Shown: positions 46,300 to 58,089, counted from the first letter of the stretch. The stretch: DNA of 64,000 nt from Candidula unifasciata (GCA_905116865.2 CAJHNH020003113.1:402893-466892), one strand, 5' to 3'. Translations and numbers: made by a program. Notes: generated from the letters alone by a model not told the origin.

Positions 46300-46510
46300 C
46301 TTTACAGAACGTTGCAGAACCAACCCCAACAGCTCCTTGCTGTTGTGTGGTTTTTTCTAGGCAAATTTACGTCCAGTAGTTTGCCATTGCTTCTGGACGG
46401 TCTGCTCTCTTGATGCCACTGTCGAAACCAGCGCAAGGTGCATGGCCCGCAGCTGGGGTCGAACCCGGCATCCCGGCATTAGGAAACGTTCGCATCGACA
46501 AAGAGCCGAC
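46300..46510 (-). mobile_element. tRNA-derived SINE family B, reverse
   Basis: The reverse complement shows the B box GGGTTCGACCCC, then TTGCGCTGGTTTCGACAG, CAATGGCAAACTACTGG, TTTGCCTAGAAAAAACCAC and CTGCAACGTTCTGTAAAG. It pairs block for block with 10245-10468. Confidence 0.75.
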
Positions 46511-47090
46511 AAAAGTGATAAATACAGCGGACAATTTGACAGGAAGGTTCGACGGAGGCAAAAGATAAAACGTGCACAAATACAACCGAACGTTTCGACC
46601 AAAGTATTTACAAGCGGAGAACTAAATATCGCAAACTGTGAGTGAAAAGATTCAACAAAGCTTCTAAAAAAAATCAACATGTTCTAGTCGTATTTCATGT
46701 TGTATTTTGTACTGTTTGTACTGACCAACAACAGAACCCACGATTTGAAGATCAATGGCTGTACTATGGAGAGATCATTGCTTGTTTTAGAGGTCGCTGG
46801 TTGCTTAGCAACCCGGCTATTGGTAATTACTAACACTTAACTTATTCCGCTTGTCTAAATATATAATTAAACGACTTGTGTGTTTTGCTTGTTCAATTAA
46901 CTGATACTTGTTGGACTAGTAATGGTATGTATATAATGTGTTACACTTATAGGTCCAACATTCGCGGCAATCTCATGCATGCAAGTTGTAATAATTAAAT
47001 GCAGAAACTTACATGCACAGTCAAGTACAGAAACGTAAGACGTTCTACAGGCGAGTTGCAGGATGGTACTAGAAACATTTAAATAAGCCA
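46511..47090. other. No gene recognised
   Basis: Unique-looking DNA that contains the palindromic RFX-type site described separately. Confidence 0.35.
46799..46813. promoter_or_regulatory. Candidate RFX X-box with nearby inverted CCAAT
   Basis: GGTTGCTTAGCAACC is a 15-bp perfect palindrome around one base and fits the RFX X-box (GTTGCY...RGCAAC). ATTGG, an inverted CCAAT box, follows at about 46818. In animals X-boxes occur in promoters of ciliary genes. No adjacent gene was recognised, so function is unknown. Confidence 0.35.
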
Positions 47091-47094
47091 ATCC

Positions 47095-47240
47095 TCACTC
47101 GATGGGTGATGCCACAACTATCATGCCGGTCGTCTTTACTTCTCTCGATATTCCATGCTACATTATTTCAGCTGGGTTGACTTGAGAGCTGACAAGTGGA
47201 AAGTTTAAACACAAGAGACGCAGGTTGGGATCATTCGGAT
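47095..47240 (-). mobile_element. SINE family D, reverse
   Basis: GGTGATGCCACAACTATCAT, GTCGTCTTTACTTCTC and CAGCTGGGTTGACTTGAGAG match the reverse of the family D body. A tRNA-like end lies near 47222. Confidence 0.6.
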
Positions 47241-47460
47241 GAGAATTACCCGCGCGCAAGTCCCAGAAACCCCGTACAACCGTGAGGTTATATTATTAGG
47301 ACCCCCGACTACAGCTGGGGTGCGGCTTAAAAACTGCGTCCCACATTAGCGTAAGGCTTAAAAACTGCGTCCCACATTAGCGTAAGGCTTAAAAACTGCG
47401 TCCCACATTAGCGTAAGGCTTTAAAACTGCGTCCCACATTAGCGTAAGGCTTAAAAAAAA
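47240..47460. repeat. Dispersed repeat DR2 with a 31-bp array
   Basis: GTCCCAGAAACC and GACCCCCGACTACAGCTGGG match the copy at 47950-48110. The unit GGCTTAAAAACTGCGTCCCA plus CATTAGCGTAA is repeated about five times at 47325-47455 and seems to start from the DR2 sequence. Confidence 0.75.
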
Positions 47461-47464
47461 AAAA

Positions 47465-47674
47465 CTATGTGTTGTTTAATTGTATGCATGAATCATTGTT
47501 AACAATGTTAAAGTATACAAACAATCATCTAGAGTTTAAACAATCCTGAAAAATCCTTTTTAATAATTATTGTGAGTAAACTTGTGACAGACTGAGAACA
47601 GCTCGAATTCTGAACAAATTTTAAGAACGAATATTTAATTTCGAGACACCCAGATTCCACTGTCATTATTTCAT
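47465..47674. other. No gene recognised
   Basis: AT-rich spacer. Confidence 0.3.
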
Positions 47675-47682
47675 TACTAAGG

Positions 47683-47856
47683 CTGTGTTTCCCGAACTTT
47701 TCTTAGTCCCGGCGCCTTTTTTCAATTAAAATTTGTCCACGGCGCCCAAACCTAAGTAAAAGTATGACTATTCGTATGTGAAAGATAAAAAAAAAAAAAC
47801 TCGTGTATCTTCGAAAATTTTGCGGCTCGCCGTGGTGCACAGTTTTGGAATCACTG
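47683..47856. mobile_element. hAT-like MITE, 174 bp
   Basis: The ends are imperfect inverted repeats: CTGTGTTTCCCGAACTT at the left and, reverse-complemented, CAGTGATTCCAAAACTG at the right. TACTAAGG and AACTAAGG flank it, an 8-bp duplication with one mismatch. Both traits fit hAT elements (CAGTG...TTCCCAAAC ends). No coding. Confidence 0.65.
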
Positions 47857-47934
47857 AACTAAGGGAAAGCACCCCTGAATTATTGTTTTTTGCTAGTATT
47901 AATTTTTATTATCGCCTCCCTTAGTCTGACTGAC

Positions 47935-48110
47935 TGACTTTCTACCCCACTAGGACATCACACAAGCGATAAACACCCAATGGCACAAAGTGCCACCATG
48001 CGGATGAGGATCGCCGTGGAGAGGTCCCAGAAACCGCGTTCAGACATTAGACCATATTTACGGCCTGCCTATATTGCGACCCCCGGCAAAAGCCAGGGTG
48101 GAGCTTCAAA
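47935..48110. repeat. Dispersed repeat DR2, second copy
   Basis: GAGAGGTCCCAGAAACC, GCGACCCCCGGCAAAAGCC and GGTGGAGCTTCAAATA parallel the blocks at 47250-47330, without the array. Confidence 0.5.
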
Positions 48111-48214
48111 TAAAAAATTTCATCCTGAAAAGGACGGTAGAGATAATACCTCCCTTAGTTTCCAGGTTAAAACGTTAGATTTGCTTTCATGGCAATCGCG
48201 GTGCTGTCAAGAAC

Positions 48215-48500
48215 ATAGCATCAGAAGTAAAGTCGACGGGCGTGATGTTAATCATATCACCCATCCAGTGTAGTTTGGTCTACAAAATATGGGTCTAGCA
48301 CCATATGTCTGATGATTCAGTGGCACAAAATGAGTTTTTTTTTTTTTTTTTAAATGGTAAATTCAATCGGTGAGGAAAATATATTTGTTTAATAAGTGAC
48401 CATGGCTCCCAACTGAACCAGTCTAAAGTATAGGTGTGTTTTGTAAAGTAAAGGTGACTGGTGTAATGTTGACAACATCAGTGTCAGAATGTGCATAAAA
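48215..48500 (+). mobile_element. SINE family D parts
   Basis: GACGGGCGTGATGTTAATC, CAGTGTAGTTTGGTCTAC and AAATATGGGTCTAGCACC form one tail. A second partial body (CATGGCTCCCAACTGAACC, GGTGACTGGTGTAATG) follows after a T-run. Confidence 0.5.
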
Positions 48501-48599
48501 ATGCGGAGAATTCATCATGTGTTCAAAAGTGTCCCAGGTGTAGCGCCTATATAACAAAAAGTCCTGCACAGCAGAGGTTGGACTAAGTCCCCACCCTTT

Positions 48600-48840
48600 A
48601 GGTCTACGTCAAGTCCCGAGGCCTCGTCACCAAGTCCCAAGGCCTCATCACCAAGTCCAAGGCATCGTTACCAAGTCTCAAGGCATCGTCACTAAGTCCC
48701 AATGCATCGTCACTAAGTCCCAAGGCATCGGCCCAAGTCCCAATGCATCGTCATCAAGTCCCAAGGCATCGTCACCAAGTCCCAAGGCATTGTAACCAAG
48801 TCCCAAGGCATCGTTACCAAGTCACTAAGTCGAGTCCCGA
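48600..48840. repeat. 21-bp degenerate minisatellite, about 10 copies
   Basis: CAAGTCCCAAGGCATCGTCA is the commonest form; edge copies are diverged. Confidence 0.9.
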
Positions 48841-48844
48841 GTCA

Positions 48845-49340
48845 AGTCACAATATGTTTCAAGACATCTGCGAGACATGCAAGAGACAATGCTTACGGAT
48901 CAATCAAAAATTCGGAAAATCTACAATTGGAAATGGCAGCGTGAACAACTCTTTGAACTCTTTGAATATATAAAGTCGAATGTGAAAGCTGGATAAATCG
49001 AAACATAATTTATTCTGTCCTGTTTCACATGAAGACGTTTTAAATCATGACGTTGATCACCAAACATCACAGTGACCGGCCGCGAGAACGAGTGGTACCA
49101 AGTTGTAGAAACTACAAGTGGCAAGCTCAGTTACGAGTCGCTGGTTAAAGGTGACATCATGTACAGTGCAACCAGAGACCGTGTGGTTTGTATTTCACTT
49201 GAAAGAAATTGCGTGCTTAATTATACATTGATGGCAACTCTGTAGTAATACACCTGACGATACAGAGTAAAATATGCATGGCAATAAATTGTGCAATATC
49301 ATATTTGTGTCTTTATTCACAATGGAGAAATATTGGTTTG
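48845..49340. other. No gene recognised
   Basis: No supported element. Confidence 0.35.
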
Positions 49341-49344
49341 AATG

Positions 49345-49960
49345 ATAGTGTCCTCAGATGGGTTCTGGGGCCGCATTGTGAAGAAAAAGGATTAGACTCA
49401 CTGCTCCTTAACAAGCATGTCGTAAGAGTCGATTATTTTATTATGAATAGACCAGAACAGGTTATTATCCCCCGTCTCAGAACGGGCACAACCGATTACG
49501 TAACCACATGTGCACAAAATTCAAGATAGGCGTATAAACCATGTGCACCTGTGGAAAGGTGCCCTAGACAGCAGAGCATGTACTCCAGAACTGCACCGAA
49601 TTTGACAGATTAAGGCAAACCTTTTGGCCAGAAAGAACAACAGTTGAACTTAAACTCTATGGACCACTGAATAAACTAACAACAGTGAAATTTTTACAAG
49701 AGACAAAATTTCTGCAAAGACAACTTATTTCAGGCGAACGAAAGAAGATATGAGTCGATTAGTTAGGGTTGTTTACTTTAAAGCTGGACTGTACCTTCCT
49801 AAGAGACGAGGAACCAATAGTCTGCACACAATTAATCCAGATCTGTAAAATGGATGTACATGCAAAACGCAGTCTATAAAAGAAAACTCAAATCCATCAG
49901 TGAACCAAAACTTTCCAGCAGCGCTTACAGTTGAAGAAGACGAATGGAAAAACAAAATAA
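49345..49960 (-). repeat. Dispersed repeat DR1, reverse, split by a LINE
   Basis: Left part: CTCCTTAACAAGCATGTCG and AGAGTCGATTA. Right part: AGTCGATTAG, AGCTGGACTGTACCTTCC, CGAGGAACCAATAGTCTGCA and GTGAACCAAAACTTTCC. Joined, they form one near-complete DR1 in reverse orientation. Confidence 0.75.
49436..49751 (+). mobile_element. 5'-truncated RNase H-type LINE with target duplication
   Basis: Encodes RPEQVIIPRLRTG, then after a frameshift HNRLRNHMCTKFKIGV, CTCGKVP, TAEHVLQNCTEFDRL, FWPERTTVELKLYGPLNK and ISGERKKI with a stop. This is the C-terminal end following RNase H, with the CxCG...EHVLQxC pattern. GAGTCGATTA flanks it on both sides (49426-49435 and 49752-49761), a perfect 10-bp target duplication within DR1. 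Same family as 2640-2985. Confidence 0.88.
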
Positions 49961-49989
49961 TAACATTATCATAAGGCTTCATTAATCTT

Positions 49990-50400
49990 TGACTTACTTT
50001 CTACAAACAATTTCAACTTATGAGTTTATCCTGTGGTCCTAGTCTTTCTCTTCTTCATTACCTTGAAGAGGCATTACATGTTGGTGTTTTCATTCTGTGC
50101 CAGAATTTAATTTTCTTCATTTCGTCTGGTTGAATGTATGAACAACACCAAGCATTAAACTCTATGCTTTGAATAAAGAATTCTACTTCTTTCTATAAGT
50201 GCCGATCAATATACTTTCTTTTACTTGATTTGAATGAAGAAGCTGAGTATGCTATGCCACAGATCCATTCCCAGACGTGGTCATCATTTCATCTCATGTT
50301 GATTCTCCGATACCTTGCGGTGTCGAGATGAAGAATCATTTAGGGGAAACTGCTGGTTCGTGAATGGGAATTTCCGGGGACTGTTATTTATTCTGTCCAT
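49990..50400. other. No gene recognised
   Basis: No exon, array or mobile element could be supported. Confidence 0.3.
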
Positions 50401-50407
50401 GGTCCGT

Positions 50408-50456
50408 CTGTGTGCGTGTGCGTGTCTGTCTGTGCCTGTCTCTCTCTCTCTCTCTC

Positions 50457-50551
<95 letters not shown>

Positions 50552-50570
50552 ATTTATATATATTTATTTC
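50408..50570. repeat. (GT)n/(CT)n/(TA)n compound microsatellite
   Basis: A short GT-rich stretch, (TC)n, then more than 40 TA units. Confidence 0.95.
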
Positions 50571-50819
50571 ATCCGCACTTTATGGTCAAACCATTTCACT
50601 CCTTGTTTAATAAAACCCAGAACTGCTACTACCCCGAATTTCGATCAGAATTCATCGTTGCTGATCTGACCTTTTCTTGTTATATAAGAAGCCCTTCACA
50701 GGAATCTCATTTCAGTTGTCATTTTTCTTTCCTCTTTTGCTGTCATTGTCCAGAGCAGGCACTGATAGCACAGGGTTGGCAAGAAGATTGAGTCACACAA
50801 CGCTCTTTTGATTTTTACT

Positions 50820-51475
50820 GACACAACAAGAACAGACCCCTTGCTCAACAACAAGAACAGAACCCTTGCTCCACAACAAGAACAGACCCCTTGCTCTACA
50901 ACAAGAACAGACCCCTGCTCCACAACAAGAACAGAGCCCTTGCTCCACAACAAGAACACACCCCCTGCTCCACAACAAGAACAGACCCCCTGCTCCACAA
51001 CAAGAACAGACCCCCTGCTCCACAACAAGAACAGACCCCCTGCTCCACAACAAGAACAGACCCCTGCTCCACAACAAGAACAGACCCCCTGCTCCACAAG
51101 AACAGACCCCCTGCTCCACAACAAGAACAGACCCCCTGCTCCACAACAAGAACAGACCCCCTGCTCCACAAGAACAGACCCCCTGCTCCACAACAAGAAC
51201 AGACCCCCTGCTCCACAACAAAAACAGACCCCTGCTCCACAACAAGAACAGACCCCCTGCTCCACAACAAGAACAGACCCCCTGCTCCACAACAAGAACA
51301 GACCCCTGCTCAACAACAAGAACAGACCCCCTGCTCAACAACAAGAACAGACCCCCTGCTCCACAACAAGAACAGACCCCCTGCTCCACAACAAGAACAG
51401 ACCCCCTGCTCCACAACAAGAACAGACCCCTGCTCCACAACAAGAACAGACCCCTTGCTCCGAAACAAGCATGTT
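50820..51475. repeat. 25/26-bp minisatellite derived from DR1
   Basis: About 26 copies, key words CCCCCTGCTCCACAACAAGA and ACAGACC. Lengths vary by one or a few bases. At the right edge it turns into GCTCCGAAACAAGCATGTTG, which is DR1 sequence (compare GCTCCTTAACAAGCATGTCG at 49412). Several frames on both strands are open as a by-product. Confidence 0.93.
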
Positions 51476-51479
51476 GTAA

Positions 51480-52240
51480 AATGCAACTAATTAGAAGTTT
51501 TCTAAAATCAGATGTGCTAATCATTAATGCCAACATATTGTAGGAACAACACAAGTGACAACGGACATTTCAAAGATGAATGCTGAACAAAAAGCAAGAT
51601 AAAATAAGAATAAACAACAAACATATTGAAATTATCTCAATTTAATCATCACTTTGGCAGACACAACTCAGTGCCAGTCTTTGGTGTCTAAAATAAACAT
51701 TAAACAGACATTACGGCAACGCACATCAACAAAATCAGACCACCGATTATAAAGTGACAGACAACTAATGTCACTAACTGATAACCCAGATTCTGAACAG
51801 ATTACTAATATAACCTTCACTTTTCAATAAAAGTTCACAGCAATCAAATGTGGCAGGAAATAAAAGGTTAACAAACTTTAGAAATAAAGACATAATAAAG
51901 TAAGAAGGTGTATATAAAAATGTTAACATGATTTCAACTCCGATGGAGTGGAATAAAAAGTAGATAATTTTGACACCTAGAAATTAATTATTATATATAT
52001 ATATTTTGATCTGCAGACGTGTCTGAATCAAGTGTTTAAAGAGATTGTCACGTATAGTATAAAATTTGTGAATCAAGTTTTGTAATAATTATCATATTGT
52101 GATATATAAAGTATCAATTATGTTATAGAGATTGGCTGACATCATAGTCCACATAGGGCTGCAGGTTACACTGGGGCTGTGTGGCCATTACAAGTGTCCT
52201 AATTATAACTTGCTTAAAGACTGAACAGAGTATCTGGGCA
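51480..52240. other. No gene recognised
   Basis: AT-rich DNA without supported features. Confidence 0.35.
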
Positions 52241-52249
52241 GGCCCTGTT

Positions 52250-55200
52250 GGTCTGCCACTAGTAGTGAGACGTTTTTAATCTTATTGTGTCAAACCTTCA
52301 GTTCCCAATGGTTTGCCATCAGCAGTGAGACGTTTTTAATCTTATTGTGTCAAACCTTCAGTTCCCAATGGTTTGCCATCAGCAGTGAGACGTTTTTAAT
52401 CTTACTGTGCCAAACCTTCAGTTCTCAATGTTCTGCCACCAGCACCAAGACGTTTTTAATCTTACTTGTCAATTCTTTAGTTCCCATTGGTCTACCACCA
52501 GCACCAAGACGTTTTTAATCTTACTGTGCCGAACCTTTAGTTCCCATTGGTCTGCCACCACTAGTGAGACGTTTTTAATCTTACTGTGTCAAACCTTCAG
52601 TTCCCAATGGTCTGCCACCAGCACCAAGACGTTTTTAATCTTACTGTGTCAAACCTTCAGTTCCCAATGGTCTGCCACCAACAGTGAGACGTTTTTAATC
52701 TTACTGTGCCGAACCTTCAGTTCCCATTGTCTGCCACCAGCAGTGAGACGTTTTTAATCTTACTGTGCCAAACCTTCAGTTCTCAATGTTCTGCCACCAG
52801 CACCAAGACGTTTTTAATCTTACTTGTCAATTCTTTAGTTCCCATTGGTCTACCACCAGCACCAAGACGTTTTTAATCTTACTGTGCCGAACCTTTAGTT
52901 CCCATTGGTCTGCCACCACTAGTGAGACGTTTTTAATCTTACTGTGTCAAACCTTCAGTTCCCAATGGTCTGCCACCAGCACCAAGACGTTTTTAATCTT
53001 ACTGTGTCAAACCTTCAGTTCCCAATGGTCTGCCACCAACAGTGAGACGTTTTTAATCTTACTGTGCCGAACCTTCAGTTCCCATTGTCTGCCACCAGCA
53101 GTGAGACGTTTTTAATCTTACTGTGCCAAACCTTCAGTTCCCATTGTCTGCCACCAACAGTGAGACGTTTTTAATCTTACTGTGCCAAACCTTTAGTTCC
53201 CATTGGTCTGCCACCAACAGTGAGACGTTTCTAATCTTACTATGTCAAATCTTTAGTTCTCATTGGTCTGCCACCAGCACCAAGACGTTTTAAATCTTAC
53301 TGTGTCAAACCTTCAGTTCCCATTGGTCTGCCATCAGCACCAAGACGTTTTTAATCTTACTGTGCCAAACCTTTAGTTCCCATTGGTCTGCCACCACTAG
53401 TGAGACGTTTTTAATCTTACTGTGTCAAACCTTCAGTTCCCAATGGTCTGACACCAGCACCAAGACGTTTTTAATCTTACTTGTCAAACCTTCAGTTCCT
53501 ATTGTCTGCCACCAGCAGTGAGACGTTTTTAATCTTACTGTGTCAAACCTTCAGTTCTTAATGGTCTGCCACCAACAGTGAGACGTTTTTAATCTTACTG
53601 TGCCGAACATTCAGTTCCCATTGTCTGCCACCAGCAGTGAGACGTTTTTAATCTTACTGTGCCAAACCTTCAGTTCCCATTGTCTGCCACCAGCAGTGAG
53701 ACGTTTTTAATCTTACTGTGCCAAACCTTTAGTTCCCATTGGTCTGCCACCAACAGTGAGACGTTTTTAATCTTACTGTGTCAAACTTTTAGTTCCCAAT
53801 GGTCTGCCACGAGCACCAAGACGTTTTTAATCTTACTGTGTCAAACCTTCAGTTTCCAATGGTCTGCCACCAGCACCAAGACGTTTTTAATCTTACTGAG
53901 CCAAACCTTCAGTTCCCATTGGTTTGCCACCAGAAGTGAGTCGTTTTTAATCTTACTGAGCCAAACCTTCAGTTCCCATTGGTTTGCCACCAGCACAGAG
54001 ACGTTTTTAATCTTACTGTGCCAAACCTTCAGTTCCCATTGGTCTGCCACCAATAGTGAGACGTTTTTAATCTTACTGTGTCAAACCTTTAGTTCCTATT
54101 GGTCTGCCACCAGCACCGAGACGTTTTAAATCTTACTGTGTCAAACCTTCAGTTCCCATAGGTCTGCCACCAGCACCAAGACGTTTTTAATCTTACTGTG
54201 CCAAACCTTCAGTTCCCAATGGTCTGCCACCAGCACCAAGACGTTTTTAATCTTATTGTGACAAACCTTCAGTTCCCAATGGTCTGCCACCAGCACCAAG
54301 ACGTTTTTAATCTTACTTGTCAAACCTTCAGTTCCCATTGTCTGCCACCAGCAGTGAGACGTTTTTAATCTTACTGTGTCAAACCTTCAGTTCCCAATGG
54401 TATGCCACCAACAGTGAGACGTTTTTAATCTTACTGTGCCGAATCTTCAGTTCCCATTGTCTGCCACCAGCAGTGAGACGTTTTTAATATTACTGTGCCA
54501 AACCTTCAGTTCCCATTGGTCTGCCACCAACAGTGAGACGTTTTTAATCTTACTGTGTCAAACCTTTAGTTCCCATTGGTCTGCCACCAGCACCAAGACG
54601 TTTTTAATCTTACTGTGTCAAACCTTCAGTTCCCAATGGTCTGCCACCAGCACCAAGACGTTTTTAATCTTATTGTGACAAACCTTCAGTTCCCAATGGT
54701 CTGCCACCAGCACCAAGACGTTTTTAATCGTACTGTGCCAAACCTTTAGTTCCCATTGTCTGCCACCAGCAGTGAGACGTTTTTAATCTTAATGAGCCAA
54801 ACCTTCAGTTCCCAATGGTCTGCCACCAGCACCAAGACGTTTTTAATCTTACTGAGCCAAACCTTCAGTTCCCATTGTCTGCCACCAGCAGTGAGACGTT
54901 TTTAATCTTACTGAGCCAAACCTTCAGTTCCCATTGGTTTGCCACCAGAAGTGAGTCGTTTTTAATCTTACTGTGCCAAACCTTTAGTTCCCATTGTCTG
55001 CCACCAGCAGTGAGACGTTTTTAATCTTACTGTGCCAAACCTTTAGTTCCCATTGGTCTGCCACCAACAGTGAGACGTTTTTAATCTTACTGTGTCAAAC
55101 TTTTAGTTCCCATGGTCTGCCACCAGCAGTGAGTACGTTTTTAATCTTACTGAGCCAAACCTTCAGTTTCCACCAGAAGTGGTTTGCCAAACAGCACTGC

Positions 55201-55300
55201 ACCCTTCAGTGAGACGTTTTTTATCTTACTGAGCCAAACCTTTCAGTTCCCATTGGTTGCCACCAGAAGTGAGTCGTTTTTAATCTTATCACCGGTGCGT
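52250..55300. repeat. 60-bp minisatellite, about 50 copies, with higher-order copies
   Basis: Key words GAGACGTTTTTAATCTTACT, GTGTCAAACCTTCAGTTCCC and GGTCTGCCACCAGC. Two variant cores (AGCACCAAG and AGCAGTGAG) mix. Blocks of six units repeat exactly with a 358-bp shift (52407 and 52765), and a further similar block recurs at 53659 and 54436. Confidence 0.96.
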
Positions 55301-55429
55301 TTTTTTAATGCTAAGAGTTGCAGGCAGTAGCTCAGAAGTGATAAACAGCAGACATGTCTGCACAGGGACCAATGAATCTGGTTACAACAAGGGTCATCAT
55401 ACATAATATAAATTTGCTGTTGTTGAAAC

Positions 55430-55625
55430 AAGCTTTTGAACAAACATATCAAACACAGAATAACAATTCTGTCACATACAGAGCAACATAACACAAACAT
55501 GTTTTGATAAAGAAATTTTTTTTTCACAAACATATCAAACACAGAATAACAATTCTGTCACATACAGAGCAACATAACACAAACATGTTTTGATACAGAA
55601 ATTTTTTCACAAACATATCAATATA
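55430..55625. repeat. Tandem duplication of about 96 bp
   Basis: CAAACATATCAAACACAGAA through AACATGTTTTGATA occurs twice with almost no change. Confidence 0.92.
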
Positions 55626-55654
55626 TGCTAGGTATTATGTATATTCCCTGTCTA

Positions 55655-55810
55655 GGTTCTAGGGCCCCATTCTTGGGGGTGCGGGGGCTGAGGGGGGGGG
55701 GGGGCCCGGGGCCCTCACTGCGTCCTTAACAAGCATGTTGTACAAGGCGACTAATTTTGGGAATTTCCTTTACAGTCAGAGTGCATCTGCCTGAGAGGCA
55801 ATGGTTGAAT
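55655..55810 (-). repeat. Dispersed repeat DR1, reverse
   Basis: GGCCCCATTCTTGGGG, GTCCTTAACAAGCATGTTG, CAAGGCGACTAATTTTGG and AGTGCATCTGCCTGAGAGGC. A G-run interrupts it. Confidence 0.65.
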
Positions 55811-55814
55811 GATT

Positions 55815-56135
55815 ATGGTTCTTCAAACTGTGAGTAATATATACACCTTGTTCCTGAAATAAGATTTTAAACATGCATTTCAAATTAAAAATGTCAATTC
55901 AGTCATAGTTGACTGGATCCAGTTTTTTAAAAGAAACAATCAAACATAATTATATAATATAAACATGTTATAGAGATATAGAAAAACAAGTTTTTGAACT
56001 AATATGTACAATAACCATTCTGTTACACAGATCAATGAATCCAGTGTTTGGAAATGTGGTCACATATAAGAGAAAAATATTTTGAAAGAAACAGATTTTT
56101 GAACAAATAAATCCAAAGTCATCGTCCTGTCATGG
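55815..56135. other. No gene recognised
   Basis: AT-rich DNA with no supported exon or element. Confidence 0.35.
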
Positions 56136-56139
56136 CATT

Positions 56140-56600
56140 AAGCATCATATTGTGCTCGCAGTCTAGTTATCCATTCTGTTATATCTTGTGCAACCTTTTC
56201 TTGATTGTTGATGGCCTCCAATTCAGCATTTTTGACCTCTCTCAACTTTGACCTCTCTCAACGTTCACCTTAGACATCTTCAGTTTCTCAATCCATTGTT
56301 TTTTCTTATTTCAGTGCCTGTTTAGTAATTCTCTGTCCATTTGTTCTCATGATGTGCCATATATCACCATCTTCTTTGTTATACAACTGTTGATATCAGC
56401 AGTTGTCCAGATATTTCTCTTATTGTTTCCACTAATTTAAATTCACCACATTTAGTTTTCACCAATCACCTCTGGCATTTGTTTTCAAATGCACTAAAAA
56501 TGTGTTCTATATCTTTAGTGGCCCTTTAGCTTTCACTATTACATGATAAAACTGAAATTGCATTAGCATTAAAAAATATGTAGCCTGGTTTAAAACTACA
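56140..56600 (-). mobile_element. RTE LINE relic, C-terminal part
   Basis: The minus strand gives fragments WKQ, EKYLDN, YQQLYNKEDGDIWHIMRTN and GQRITKQAL across broken frames. It aligns with 63353-63550 (RRWDYIGHIVRRDEQRITKQ). Heavily decayed. Confidence 0.6.
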
Positions 56601-56654
56601 TCTTCTCATTGACTTATGACCTCTGTGACTTACAATCATGCATACTCAGACCCC

Positions 56655-57955
56655 CTCCACCCCCCCCCCCCCCCCCGACCCCCGCCCCCCTCAAAAAAAA
56701 ATTGCACAAAAATAAAAACAACAGATAATTATATTGGTAGGGTAGAAAAAGTTTAGAAAACTGATGCCTAGAGGGCATTAGCTTATAGCCATCAGAGTAT
56801 GTTTCAGCCTATTGCGCACGGGAGACTGTCTGGAACTGCAGTCTGAATAAAGATAGAGTTGAAAAATGTAAGTTCAACTTGCCACCATTTTGACTTATGA
56901 CCTGTTAGTTGGAACAGAACTCGGCTGTCAGTCGAACCCGATATATGCTTTAGAGTTCCATATGTTGTTTAGGCTTTTAAATGTTGCTATGAAATAGCAA
57001 TTAAGTTACAGAGATGACTGAATCCAAACTGTGTATAAAATAAAATTATAAATACATTTAAAAAATGTAAACATGAAATAATCTGGTTTGTTACTAGTTT
57101 GTCATGCCGAACTTGATGACTCCACAGATTTGATTATTTATATTACATTCATGGAAATGTAACAGTTTGTCAATGTTTTTACCAAAACATTAAACTGAAA
57201 GGTAAGCGAATAAACCCTTGAATTGAACAGTGGTAAAAATAATTTCAATATAAAACTTTGAGCATTGTATACATTAGCACCTTACAGTGAAAGCAAGTAA
57301 GTGAACAGAGCATCAGAAAAGTCAGAGAATCCAGAAACTGAATCACTGTGGACAACTGTAACCCTTTTGCTCCGACATTTCTGCCAGGGTCCTATTGCCT
57401 GTCAATTTAATTTTCCCTGCTTGTCTATAGTGACCTGTGAACTGGCAGAGTTGACATCTGCTAAAACATTGACAAAGTCAGGATATGAATACATTAACTA
57501 ACAATAGCATTGGTGGGGGAGGTTACTCTAAGAGAAAGGGCTTTTCAGATTTTCTTGTAACCCTCAGTAATAGAAGTCGTGATGATACATGATACACAGC
57601 ATGAGTCACCTGATGTATTTAAAAAAAATTTTTTAAGGTCCTGGGTACTTACTCAGTTTAATGGTTCACCATGTTAGTGTTTACTGTTTACTTCTTTCAT
57701 ATTTCTTTATTAATTTTGAATGTAAACAAAAAAAACCTAACAATAAAAATGTAGATAAAGAGATTTTTAATGATTTTATAAAGTTATATTGTTATAGTTA
57801 CCCCTGTGAAGATTGTGGTTTTTAGGTTTTTCTTCCTCTAATTCTAATGCGGTCATGACCTATCTTTTCTTTAGTTTTTTCTTGGATGAAAGGGTTAGTG
57901 GACAGCGGACTTTTTATCATGCTGCAGCCCGCAAAACCAGTATAGAAATTATTCA
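56655..57955. other. No gene recognised
   Basis: Begins with a C-rich run near 56655. The longest open stretches have no motif or splice support. Confidence 0.35.
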
Positions 57956-58089
57956 TTTGAACTGGATTAATCGTAGAATAAGCCTTGCCAGGTCTGGGGA
58001 TTAAACCCTAACCACTGCCTCAGTTGGCAATCACAAAAAACCACTATGCCATGAAATACAGGAACAAAATATTTAAACAAACCTTTTGT

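Noticed and set aside
50696..51554. Overlapping open frames of 120-250 codons on both strands
   Set aside because: All are translations of the 25/26-bp minisatellite in different frames; the frames on both strands cannot all be coding and none has a recognisable domain.
57301..57501. 66-codon open frame
   Set aside because: No motif, splice signal or homology I can recognise; its length is within chance expectation.
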